A DNA stretch of 64,000 nt, taken from the NCBI GenBank assembly GCA_016630955.3, contig CM049991.1:620001-684000 (forward strand). The letters are read 5' to 3'. This document shows, one piece after another, positions 1 through 10,620 of the stretch; position 1 is the first letter of the stretch; every line of letters begins with the position of its first letter. The DNA comes from Didymella arachidicola. Its lineage: Eukaryota; Ascomycota; Dothideomycetes; Pleosporales; Didymellaceae. Position numbers and translations under genes: made by a program. Below the pieces are notes generated by a model. It did not search any database. It saw only the letters and a list, made by a program, of their open reading frames with translations, and was not told the DNA's origin.

Positions 1-79
1 ACGCCGACGCTAGTAGTCGCTAAGATGTTGGAATGAACCTCCAGGAGAGCAAGATGTATACAATTTGCGGGAAAGTCAC

Positions 80-2014
80 TTAGGACGGGTGCTTCTGTCG
101 GCCTTTATTTGTCGAGTACTCTCCGTCCGGGCACCACTCTTCTGGTTGGAACTCTGGGTTCATGAAGTGTGCCGTATTGAAATGTGAACTGCTCGTCGTT
201 AGATAGAACTGTCAGAAAGAGTATGCGGTACTTACTTCCGGAAAATAGACGTTTGAAAGGGCTGCGCTTGGTTTGAGAACCCAAAGCCCGGCTCCAGCTG
301 ATACATCGAAGGCCGGAATGGTCCACCGCTTTCCACAGTTATTGGTGTAGGTCTCTCCACAATACTGACTGGCGGCGGTGGATGCGATGGCGCAGGATGC
401 ATGGGAAGCGTGATTGGGGGTTGGTCTAGCTGTATGCTGTGATGACGCGGTGCGCTGTACTGAGCCTGAGTGCTAGGAATGGATGTCACAAAGTCCAGCG
501 AACTCGTGATAGGAGGCGCGGACATTGATGCGCTCGGGTATGGCGAGACGGGGGTCACCTGGGATGGGGGCGGTGCCGGGTTTGGGTTGACGTCGTACGA
601 CAGCGAAGCCCATCCTCCTAGGCCACCGGCGCCGCTCAAGCCAGGGAGCATGCTCATCACATCAAATCTGGACTGTTGCGGCAGGAACTCATCTGCATAG
701 TTGGCGAAGTTCACTTGAATCGGTGCTTGAGGTACCGCAGGATGGTGGACCGGTGATGGGACGTCTTCTGCCTTGTAGAGAATGTCGTAGTGGCCACTGG
801 GCACGCATTGTCAGTGAACACCACGTTGAGCTGATAGATGTACTTACGGCCTGTAGAGTAGTCTCAGCATGGGCGAACCTGGAGCTGTGGGCTCCGCGTA
901 GTAGCTGCGGTTGATCTCCTCGCCCGGAGAGCGGTCGAGGTACCAGACCTCGAGTCCAAAGCCGGCAGGCTTGACGAGTGCGTCGGCAAGAGCAGCGACG
1001 CCGATGTTATCAGCCTCACACTGAGTTGGCTCAATGTTGTTGGCGCAATATGCCTTGACATCACTGAAAGGAACGAAATGTCTGTAGTCCTCTGCATGGG
1101 TTTGGACCCAGGCGCTGGCAAGGAGCTGCATTGGTTAGTGGGAGGGCGCGAACCAAATTCAGTCCAGACTTGCCTTGATGTAGGTGATAATGGCCATGGA
1201 AACGCCCATGTCGTTGAAGGCATCGAGGAGGATGGTGGCAGCAGATCCGTCCATAGCATGCACGGCTTCGCCCAGTTTGCGCAGCAAATCGAACGCTTCC
1301 TCGGCGAAGTCCATCCAGATGTCGCGAGGGTAGCCAATCTGATCGAGCAGGTTGCCCATCGAGAGGAGGCGGCCTTCTTCATCACCGAATCTCTGGTAGT
1401 CTCCAAGGTGGATCAGTGCTTCATAGTACGTGAAGGCAATGGCTAGCCACGTTAGCCAGACACAATAAGTCGACAAAAGGGACAATGCACTTACCTCGCC
1501 ATCCACAATGGCCATCGCCGCGACAGGTGCGGAAGTACGCATACTTGCCGGGCAGGGCGGCTGTCTTGATCCTGTAGACGGGATCGGCGTTGGCGTACTC
1601 GGTCGTGATGGCAGCGCTGCTCTGGCGTTCGCCGACCAGCGGACCCTGGCTGCGGTCAGTTTGCCGTATTCAGTCAGCGCTTGACACGGGACTTACGGTG
1701 GCCTCGGGCTCATACTCGCTCGACAGCTTCTGCATGTAGGCATGCTCCTCTTCGGCTGTCATGAAGGCGGGGTCCGTCATGCTGAACGTGGAGGTGCGGC
1801 CGTGCTGGTGCTGGCCAGTGTGTTGGTGGTTAAAGGCGGGAGGAAGGACCGGGGCGCGGATTGGTAGCGGCCGGACATACGTCAAATGCGAGTGGACCGG
1901 GTTGCCGTAGGCGCTCTGGGCGTGAATTCCACCGTAGTGGCCACCTTGGTGGGCGTGACCGTGACCAACACCAAGTGGGTGGAAGCCTCCCGTCATTACC
2001 GACGGGCGACTCAT
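80..2014 (-). CDS. Otubain-type ubiquitin thioesterase (peptidase C65), six exons
   Basis: Cysteine protease that removes ubiquitin from proteins. Exons run 2014-1697, 1645-1495, 1442-1174, 1125-848, 796-236 and 188-80, giving 561 residues. The first 106 residues are His/Gly/Pro-rich and probably disordered. The catalytic Asp and Cys lie in GDGHCGWR (D150, C153) and the catalytic His in GHYDILY (H341), a spacing usual for otubains. A Pro-rich tail follows. The last exon restores a conserved-looking end (NPEFQPEEW); without splicing the frame would stop at 234 just after FRK, so the short ending is less likely. The start is the first ATG in frame. Intron 3 (1126-1173) has a GC donor. Family assignment is firm; the substrate linkage type is not shown by the sequence. 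Confidence 0.93.
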
Positions 2015-3763
2015 TGTGAGTTGTAGCGGCGACAAAAAGATAGTTGTGTGTGTTCTGGCGATGCTTCAGCTCCCCTCGGCGGCGTGCGAGATTGCGCTTG
2101 GGCGAAGGTATGCGGCGTGACTGGCGACGAGGGCTGGCAATTGGGCGGTTGATTCCACGACAGACTCGGCAGTACGCAAAGGTGAGTTCAGCAGCAAGCG
2201 TCCACGAGCTCCTTGGAGCAGAGGGTGGCAGCCTCTTTTAGTAGGTGCAGAGATCCGCGGCTGTGGGCTGGAGCTGGGTCGTTGCTGTGATACCTACCGG
2301 CTTCCAGGGGCAGCCAGGTATTTGACAGAGACAAAAGCTCTTGGCCGCGTGCTGGTGGAATTCACCCTGCCAGGTACAAAAGCGCTCTGCAACACTCTGG
2401 CACTTAGCGGATTGAAACGGCGGCTCTCCGTTGCACCAAGAGCCTGGGAGACGGGCAGAAGCACAATATCGATCTCGTCAGTGCGAGGGGCGCCTCATGC
2501 ACATCGAGCGATGGGGCTGCTTCAAGTGAAACCGGAGGGAGGAGAGGGCGAGCGTGACGGCGTACAAGAGGGAGGGAATTCCTGCCCTCAAGGGCGGACA
2601 CAATCAGCGCCTGGCAACCTTGAGCAAAAGAAAAGCAGCCATGACCGCCTTCGACGAGGCACTGGCAACATCACGCAAGGCTTTCGACAGTCAGGACATG
2701 GACACGACCCTCCAGCGGGGCCGTGGCATCGCTTCCAGCTTCGTCTAGTAGTTCTGACGGGCATAGTCGAGGGAAATTGGCGTTCCAACTGACTCTCTTG
2801 CTATATCGTGTTTGATGACCATCTCTGACCGATCCACAATCTTACCGAACGCACGAGATTGAAGCGTAGCATTCTGGCTACGCCGCCTACCGGTTCAATT
2901 GCGGAGCGTGAGGCTGGTAGTGCATGCAGAGGGGAAGAAAGCGGTATCGGCGCTGTGTCACGTAGTGGAATGCAATCATTGAGCATCATAGAGGACCTGC
3001 ATCCCTGTCGTTCGAAGAAAAGCGAGTTCTCACATCGTCTCACACACGCCCAGACCCGATGACCGCGCGGTGGAGTGCTCCTGTCACCGCGGCCGCCTGC
3101 ATAACACTATTCGCTCAGAGCAGTATGGCGCCGATAGTGCAGAAAAAGAACTCCCCGACCCGCAACATCCTGTCGTTGCCGTACCCCCACGCCGCAAGCG
3201 AGCCAGGGCAGAACTATGCTGCTCATCGCGATCGATGATTAGCTGGCACTTTTCGCTTGACACTCTTTGCCGGCTTCCCCGGGGCAGGGAAGCGAAGCAG
3301 GGCCACTTCGCGGCTTGTTAAACAAAGCATCAAAGTCACTTCGTCACGGGTACTCACTACAGTTCGCACATCACGAAACAGAGCGGGGCGCTGGTTGCGG
3401 ACGGCTGCTATGACCGCGCGCTCAGTACCTTGGATGGTTACTTGAGATAACGAGGCCGACGTTACATACAGAAGCTCGCTGCTGACCAAACCGGGCGGAG
3501 GCGCGCAGGTGCACCCGAACATGTCCGCCTCTGCTGAGACGCCAGCCTGTGAACCGCTGCTCAGGTGGTGGGGACTCTCGCCTTGTGCTACCTGTTGGCA
3601 TAACCCTGAGCTTTGCTTCTGGGGAACCAAGCCGCATGTTTCAATCGTTCAGGTGAGCGTAGCCTTCAGTTGCGGTAATGTGTAACTTGCGACACCCCGT
3701 GGTCGTCCCGAATACCCAGACACAGGTCGTCTTGTGAACCACTCACAGACCGGTGCCTGCAGG
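2015..3763. other. Intergenic region, otubain 5' side to CSN2 3' end
   Basis: No gene I can support. A plus-strand frame from about 2554 to 2748, with an internal ATG at 2641, reads like a helical protein end (motif FDEALATSRKAFDSQD) but has no supported first exon. The rest shows no repeat or RNA gene. Confidence 0.5.
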
Positions 3764-5513
3764 TCATCCTTTGCTCGAGACTCCCAAGCGTCCCGCAGCG
3801 CCCTTGCCCTTTGGTCGCCCTGATTTAGATCCCGAGCCATTCAAGTTCCAGGGCGCACGCTGGCCTCCGGCCTCACCTGGAGTAGGAGCGAATTGTGAGC
3901 CACCCTCGTCCGACTTGAAGCCATCGCCGTCGTTGAGAACCGTCTCCCATAGTGATCCAATGGCGGCGCTCCATTCCCTCATCGCCTCGACCCGGTCCCT
4001 GTCCGTACTACTCTCGACCTCCACCGTCCCGTTCTGCTGGTTGATCTTACCGTGCAACCGCTTGTCAACAATCAAGAACCCCACAATTTCCTGGACCTCG
4101 GGAAGGGAGATCTTGAGTTGCTTCGCGATGAACGCCAGAGTGAACCGTGTGTAGGGGGCGACGAGCTTGATGACGGCTTTTGTGCGTACATTGCGCGTGA
4201 CTTCGTCGATGTTCTCGGCGATGAACGGATCCTGAAGCAAATCCTGGTTGTTCTGCAGAATCTTCTCATACTCATGGATATCCTCGCGCTGGTAGGCGTT
4301 AACGAGGTCAGTCATGGTAGAGATACGAGGATCGTTCTGATAGGGCTTGGTCTCCTGCGAGTCGAACGGGTTGATATCCGAACCCGACAGCATGGTCGCA
4401 AGGACCAGATACTTCAGTACCTGGATCCGCTGCAGCGATCCAGCCTCGTCATAGTTTTTGAAACTCTCGAAGAAGTCACTCTGCGCACCCTTCCAGTTCT
4501 CTGCGTCGCATTAGCGCCGGACCCGTGTCTCGGAAGGTTGGTACTTGCCTTCGCTCATGTGCATCTTGCCACCACATTCTCGGATGATACCCATAATCTT
4601 GGGATGCGGGACGGCGGATTTGACTTTAAGCGCTCGCTGATACAGTACCTGCAGGTGGTGAGCTGACCATGCGCCTCAGATTGAATGAGGCTGCAGTACG
4701 AACCTTCAAGCGCTTGTTATTCCTGGTCTCCGCATACATGAGGATCTCGAGCGAATAGACCTCCAAGGAGTATGTGCCTTTACTTGGATCGTCTGTGCCG
4801 TCCTCCTTCTGGCAAGCCTTGTGCAACTCACGAAGCTTCTCACTCAGCTGGCGGTAGTCCTTCCTATCTAACCACAGCCTTGCAAGCTTGATATTCGTTT
4901 TGAGCCACAGCCGCTCGTTGTTGGTGCTCTGGAAAATGTCGAGTGTCAAGGCGTAGAATTTCTCCATGCAGCGGTATGCCTCAGGGTCCTCGGCGGCCTT
5001 TTCGATGAAGTCGAGCATGTTATTGATCGACTTCTCAGAGTAGTTTCGTGTGACGGCAGACTTGACGTAGGTGAGAAGTTCCTTGTAGTGTTCGACGGCC
5101 TGAACTGACGTTAGCTAGGTGAGCGGCAAACGAGATGCGGTCAACGTGCCTGGTCATATCGTGCGAGCTTGAACTCGAGCTTGATCGCCTGCTTCAAGCC
5201 TTTGAATCCCCTGTATCTGTCAACGACTGTACTGAGTCGAAGCTTTGCCGTGTCTGCCATACCAGTCTGACTTCTCGTCTTCCAGCGCAGGCATGCCCAG
5301 AAACTCGTCTATGGCCGCCTCTGGATCATCGGCCTTGAGCTGCTTTGCGTTGTAGTACTTGTTCTCAATGTCGACATCGCCGGTTTCCTCGTCGTCATCG
5401 TCCTCGTATTCGAAGTCGTACCTGCACTTTCATTAGTCGAGCGACAAGCCTACTGGTGGGGCCACATACTCCTCCTCCCCAGAATCTTGCATGAAATCAT
5501 CGTCGTCAGACAT
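3764..5513 (-). CDS. csnB: COP9 signalosome complex subunit 2 (CSN2)
   Basis: Scaffold subunit of the COP9 signalosome, which removes Nedd8 from cullins in the nucleus. Exons: 5513-5470, 5421-5263, 5210-5150, 5099-4704, 4648-4549, 4500-3764; total 498 residues. An acidic start (MSDDDDFMQDSGEEEYDFEY) is followed by TPR-like helices with the hallmark AVTRNYSEKSINNML, then IMGIIRECGGKMHM, and a PCI/winged-helix domain in about residues 330-420 (FTLAFIAKQLKISLPEVQEI). The C-terminal tail is Gly/Lys-rich. Two introns, 5100-5149 and 4501-4548, use GC instead of GT as donor. For the first, a GT alternative would add three residues between YDQA and VEHY, which does not fit the spacing of the family. 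The family call is very strong. Confidence 0.96.
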
Positions 5514-6648
5514 GGTGTGGCGCGAGTGTGGTTTGCTGAGCGTTGGGCGTTGTCAGATGGGGCACCGCAGATGCGAAGCTGTAGCGGAGCCAGTGGAAAG
5601 GCAGCTTGAGGGTCTTGAGTGAGAGAGTGGTTGTCGTGAAAGTAGACGCGGGAATGTTTCTTCAGCATCGCAATGTTGCCTACGACGAGTGTCTCCCCGC
5701 GCGGGCGTCGGTGTGGGGCGCGGCGCTAGGTCGGTCTCGCGTTGCAGCGATATCCACGCCTTCAACTTCAATTGCGTGTTCAAAGTGGCACTTTCACAAA
5801 GTCTTCTTGCACAGTCGCAAGAGCACACGCTTGTCGCAGTCGAGGAAGCATCGTCTTGCTCCATCTGCGCTCCAGTCCATGGCCTGGCACTGATCACGCT
5901 CAAGCACGACATGCGCACAGCGTCTTGAAGAGAGCAATCCGCGCAACTCAGCTTTCCAACCCATGCAGCAGATCTGACGGTCCGTCTGCTGAGCTAGGTA
6001 TGGCATGTGAATGTCAGAAGTGTCCAAATCTCTGCACAGTGATGCACAACATGCGATCCCCAGCCTTCTCGATTGTTGGGCGGCACGTGGGCGTTCGCAT
6101 TGAAGCTCCTGCCATCGCTGGTCGGCTAGCAGCTCCTCCCGTTGGGTCGCGCCCATGCAGGCACCGTCATCCATGGTTCATCGACTTCATTGAGTGCAAG
6201 CCTTGTTCTATACCCACCATTTGACAGGATCAGTTCTGCGCAGCATCGCAAGAGTTCCCGCCGTATTCTTCCCTTCGACGTGAGTTTCCATCAGGCTTCT
6301 GGCCACTTGGCGCGACTGCTAGCAAGTGCACTGCGCCTCGTTCCGGCAGACCGCGCGCTGATGGCTCGCGGAGGTGTCGCTGACTTGACCCTAGTTTAGG
6401 TTTAACGCTTGGATCGTCGACTTCCCCATCGCTACCGAAGACCACGCCTGCCGGCTCTGGAACGCCCCCGACCTCATTCTACACTTATCATCAGGCCCCG
6501 CCGTCCTCTGCTTGGTCTGCAACATTCGCTCCTCAATCTCCGCGCCGCTTAAGACCGTCCACGACCCCTGTACTACTATACTGCGCGCACGCCTCCTTGG
6601 GCCAACCACACCTCGAATCGATCGCCGAGTCACCCTCCGCCCGCAAAG
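5514..6648. other. Divergent intergenic region CSN2 / RHO3
   Basis: Shared upstream region of two divergently transcribed genes. The part from about 6400 to 6640 is pyrimidine-rich on the plus strand, as expected for a fungal 5' leader of RHO3. No TATA box, RNA gene or repeat stands out. Confidence 0.5.
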
Positions 6649-7488
6649 ATGCCTATGTGCGGTGGTCAAAAGTCGGTGCAGCGCAAGCTGGTCCTCCTGT
6701 ACGTGCAATGCCAGAGGAGTTCGATTCGCATGGACGAGCATGGCCATAGACTGAGGCTAACGTTCTTCTGACAGCGGCGACGGCGCATGCGGCAAGACTT
6801 CATTACTCAACGTCTTCACAAGAGGGTATGTCACTTTGCGCTGCACCTTGAATGCGTGACATGATCGCTGACTGCAAGTGTAGATACTTTCCCACCGTAT
6901 AGTAAGCGTTGCGCCCCTGAAGATCTGCGCATCTGGCTAATCACACATATCAGCGAACCTACAGTGTTCGAAAACTATGTACACGACATCTACATTGACA
7001 ACACCCACGTCGAATTGAGTTTATGGGACACGGCCGGGCAGGAGGAATTCGATAGGCTGCGATCTCTCAGCTACGATGACACGCACGCCATTATGCTCTG
7101 CTTCTCCGTCGACTCGCCCGACTCTCTTGAGAACGTCGAGACCAAGTGGGTTGGCGAGATTGCCGAGAATTGCCCCAATGTTAAGCTTGTCTTGGTTGCA
7201 CTGAAGTGCGACCTGAGGAAGCGCGAAGACGACGATGCTGAGGGCGCAGAGCCAGAGAAGCCATGCATCGACTACGAGGAAGGCCTGCGAGTGGCTGAAA
7301 AGATCAAGGCCCTGCGATACCTCGGTACGACAGACGTGCTCTCATGGAAGGCTGAATGCTAACATCTTCATACAGAATGCTCGGCTATGAAGAATCGCGG
7401 TGTTAACGAAGCTTTCACAGAAGCCGCCCGCGTTGCTCTGCAGGTTAAGACCAGCAAGGACAAGAGCGGCGGCTGTACGATCCTGTGA
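6649..7488 (+). CDS. RHO3: Rho family GTPase Rho3
   Basis: Small GTPase controlling actin polarity and exocytosis at growing tips; membrane-bound through a lipid tail. Exons: 6649-6698, 6775-6825, 6884-6901, 6954-7324, 7376-7488; 200 residues, the normal length. G1 is GDGACGKT (residues 18-25), switch I contains PTVYEPTVFENY, G3 is DTAGQE (65-70), G4 is LKCD (123-126, the variant seen in Rho3 rather than TKxD) and G5 is CSAMK. The end CTIL is a CAAX box with Leu last, which predicts geranylgeranylation. The N-terminal MPMCGGQKSVQRK carries Cys4, a possible second lipidation site. The third exon is only 18 nt; leaving it out would delete six residues of switch I. Confidence 0.96.
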
Positions 7489-8605
7489 TCCTGCACATGG
7501 CATCTCCCTTTACACGACATCACCAGCATCCTTATACACCTACACCTGCATCGTCTTGTAATTTCCTTCTTCCAAAAGCCGACACGACTCTCATATAGTC
7601 TTCCAGCGTCGCTCCGTTCATACCCTTCTTTATATCGTTTGCTTGTAGCTGATCTTGTGGACTTTAGCCGTATGGAGAACAACCATCGCTACTCTTTGTC
7701 CCTTGCGACATTGAAGACAAATGGGAAGATCGGGTCTTGTCGTTTGATTGAGAGAACCCGCTGTATTTTCTTCGTCCCAGTCTCAAAGCGATGGCCCTTC
7801 CGAATGGTAGCGTTTCAGTAGAGTTTGGTCCCGCACTGGTGGAAGTCTGGTGTTTTTTTTTATTATCAGACTCCTTACGTTGTCTTGCGTAGACTTGCCC
7901 CAGCACTTTATTACTTTATTGTACATGTTTACCCTGGCTTTGGCTTTGGCTTTATTGTTTATTAATCAACTGTGTATGGCTAGAGGGGGTGGTTCTGTAG
8001 TCGATGGTGTAGTTGAAAAGACACATACTTTATGCAGGCGACTACTTTGCGCGGCTCCAGAGCTGACGGTGATTGTACGCGCCCAATGTCAAGGTTATGC
8101 GGCTGTTGCTTGTGGGTACTTTTTGTTGTGGAGTCGGGCTGATGATGCACAGTACTGTCAAAGCAATCTGGAATTGTCGATCACATGGCCAACCAGATCC
8201 AGGCCGACGTCGGTGCTATCGACTTTGGGGAGAGCCATACAAGCGCTTGAGAACACAACGCACTTCTCAGAGTAAGTCTAGCAATCATCTGGCAGTGGGA
8301 AGCATGGGTACGGCACTCGTGTGGAGAAAACCCTCACTCTTCGCGGGAAGGCACAGTTGGTTGTTCATGGGTATTTGGTATGGACTGGGACTGGAGGATG
8401 ATATTTCATTGGCGTGAGGGGTAACTCATAGCCAAATCATGTTGGCACACCATGTCTGCACCTATAATCGCCGCCTCCATTCGCTGGTGAACGTGCAGAA
8501 GAGAGAAAAGTTCGAGATCCGAGAAACCACGCCGTTGCCCATCCGTTCCCATTTTGCCTTTGCCGACCACAGACTTTCAGATTAGCCTCCGAGCCGTCGG
8601 TCCGC
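7489..8605. other. Convergent 3' region RHO3 / RPL21
   Basis: Holds the 3' untranslated regions of two convergent genes. A T-rich run lies at 7852-7862 and a short TTTGGC repeat at about 7934-7953. No gene or RNA seen. Confidence 0.5.
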
Positions 8606-9194
8606 TTAGATCGTTGTCTCGTAAGGTACCGGTGTGATGTTCTCCGGCTTGTTGTCCTTGAGGCTGATGGTCCTGGCCTCACGGGGCTGTGCGGGCAGGC
8701 GCTTCATCTGCTGCTTCTCACCAGTCTCCTTGGCCTTCTGCTGCTTGGCGAAGTTGAGCTTGACGCGCTTGAGGAAGTCCTCACGCGAGCGGGAGTGGCG
8801 GACGTGTTCGATGCGGACGTTGATGCGCTTCTCGAGGTATCGGTTGCCGACCTGCTTGTGGAGGATGACACCGACGGACGACTTGGTGACGTTGTAGACA
8901 ATGCCAGTCTTGCCGTGGTAGACCTTGTAGGGCATACCCTTCTGGACAGCACCTGCGCGTTATGAGTTTACCGCGCAACTTTCGAACGGGAGTTTCGGAG
9001 CGTACCGTTGGCAACAACATCGACGATGTCACCGACCTTGTACTGCTTGAGGTAGGTCGAGAGAGGGATCATTCCCTTCTTCTTGAAGTCCCTGGAGAAG
9101 CTGCGGGCTGTCAGCGGGCGGTCGCACTCGCAGTCCTGGCATTCTCTACGTACGCATAGCGCGTACCCGCGCGGAGACCGGCTGCGTGACCCAT
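8606..9194 (-). CDS. RPL21: 60S ribosomal protein L21 (eL21)
   Basis: Structural protein of the large cytosolic ribosomal subunit. Exons 9194-9154, 9100-9006 and 8952-8606 give 160 residues, the same length as the yeast protein. The start MGHAAGLRAGTRYAFSRDFK, the middle YKVGDIVDVVANGAVQKGM and the end VPYETTI are characteristic of eL21. It is read away from RPS9 with 234 bp between the two start codons, so both probably use one promoter region. The octamer CAGTCACA touches the start codon on the coding strand. Confidence 0.97.
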
Positions 9195-9428
9195 TGTGAC
9201 TGTGTGTGTTGGCGGTTAGTCTGTCGGAACGTGAAGTTGTCGAATTCGAGGGTTGATGGAATTTCGAGAGCCACGGCGTGGGCTGCGGCTTCCTCGCTTA
9301 GCGATCCACTCCTGCCACCGCTGCAATTGGCCCAGCAGGCAGGCGCGTCCGTGCACGCACAGTGCACCTTCTAATTCTCAGAACACCAAACTTCCTCCCG
9401 ACTTCGAACTCTAACGACAACAGCAACA
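9195..9428. promoter_or_regulatory. Bidirectional ribosomal-protein promoter region
   Basis: This 234-bp gap separates the start codons of RPL21 (-) and RPS9 (+). It must hold both promoters and both 5' leaders. The minus strand carries CAGTCACA at 9202-9195, identical to the HomolD element of fission yeast ribosomal promoters, though its place next to the ATG is unusual. No TATA box is visible. The leader of RPS9 is CT/CA-rich. Confidence 0.7.
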
Positions 9429-10212
9429 ATGGCGCCCCGTTCCTACTCGAAGACGTACAGCGTCCCCCGTCGTCCTTTCGAGTCCGCTCGTCTGTACGTA
9501 TTGCCCCAAGGCCACTGAGCGCGAGCTTGCTCCGCTTACGTCTGGGACATCTGGTTAATGGAGGAACAGGGACACTGAGCTCAAGCTCGTCGGCGAGTAT
9601 GGTCTGCGCAACAAGCGCGAGGTGTGGCGCGTCCAGCTCACCCTCTCCAAGATCCGTCGTGCTGCCCGGTAAGTGTCTGTCCTGTGCCGTCGTCGCGCTG
9701 ACATCGCACAATGTCCGCGGACGCAAATTTCTGACCTGCGCCAGTTCGCTCTTGACTCTCGACGAGAAGGACCCCAAGCGCCTCTTCGAAGGTAACGCGC
9801 TTATTCGCCGTCTCGTCCGTGTCGGTGTCCTCGACGAGTCCCGCATGAAGCTCGATTACGTCCTGGCCCTCAAGATCGAGGACTTCTTGGAGCGCCGTCT
9901 CCAGACCTGCGTCTACAAGCTCGGTCTCGCCAAGTCCATCCACCACGCCCGTGTCCTGATCCGCCAGCGTCACATCCGGTATGCAGCTCTGATATTGCTC
10001 AGCGAGAAAAGGCCCAGCTAACAATACGCAGTGTTGGCAAGCAGATCGTCAACGTTCCCTCGTTCATGGTCCGTCTTGACTCCCAGAAGCACATCGACTT
10101 CGCTCTTACCTCGCCCTTCGGTGGAGGCCGCCCCGGCCGTGTCAGGAGGAAGAAGGCCGCCGCTGCCAACAAGGGTGGTGACGACGACGCCGCTGAGGAC
10201 GACGAGGAGTAA
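9429..10212 (+). CDS. RPS9: 40S ribosomal protein S9 (uS4)
   Basis: Small-subunit ribosomal protein of the S4 family that helps secure decoding accuracy. Exons 9429-9493, 9570-9668, 9745-9978 and 10032-10212 give 192 residues. MAPRSYSKTYSVPRRPFESA opens the protein; the S4 RNA-binding domain (about residues 105-175) contains ERRLQTCVYKLGLAKSIHHA, followed by GKQIVNVPSFMVRLDS. The tail GDDDAAEDDEE is acidic, as in other fungi. All introns are short and phase-consistent. Confidence 0.97.
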
Positions 10213-10620
10213 ATCCTACGTCAAAAGGAATGATTCATGGGTGACCGGCGTTGGGCATGACGGGATGACATTTAGGGCGCCTTTGCTGCCCACGACTTCA
10301 GTATATCCCGCACGGTTTCGACTGGTGGAAGGCCTGCATAAACAGCGTGTAGCCTATCTGCCCAAAAATTTCAAGCTGCCATCATCCGTCTCTCCGTACT
10401 GCGTGACATCCATGACTTCGTCAGAACCGACGTCGGCTATCCTTGCAACACATGATGACTTTCTCCACAAGCATACTGGACCCTGCCGATCGCGACTCAG
10501 TGCACGTTCAAGCACTTCGATGGTATGTGCACATATGGGCATTTATTCCACGCTACACCCAGATACCTTGCCGGTTATTCCTTTCTCTCAATACAAGCAT
10601 GACCATGCTGATGTCTTTGC
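10213..10620. other. Convergent 3' region RPS9 / acetyltransferase
   Basis: Short gap holding two 3' untranslated regions. No other feature seen. Confidence 0.5.

Noticed and set aside
2322..2792. 156-codon plus-strand frame
   Set aside because: Overlaps a better-looking frame at 2554-2748 and is low in hydrophobic structure; likely chance.
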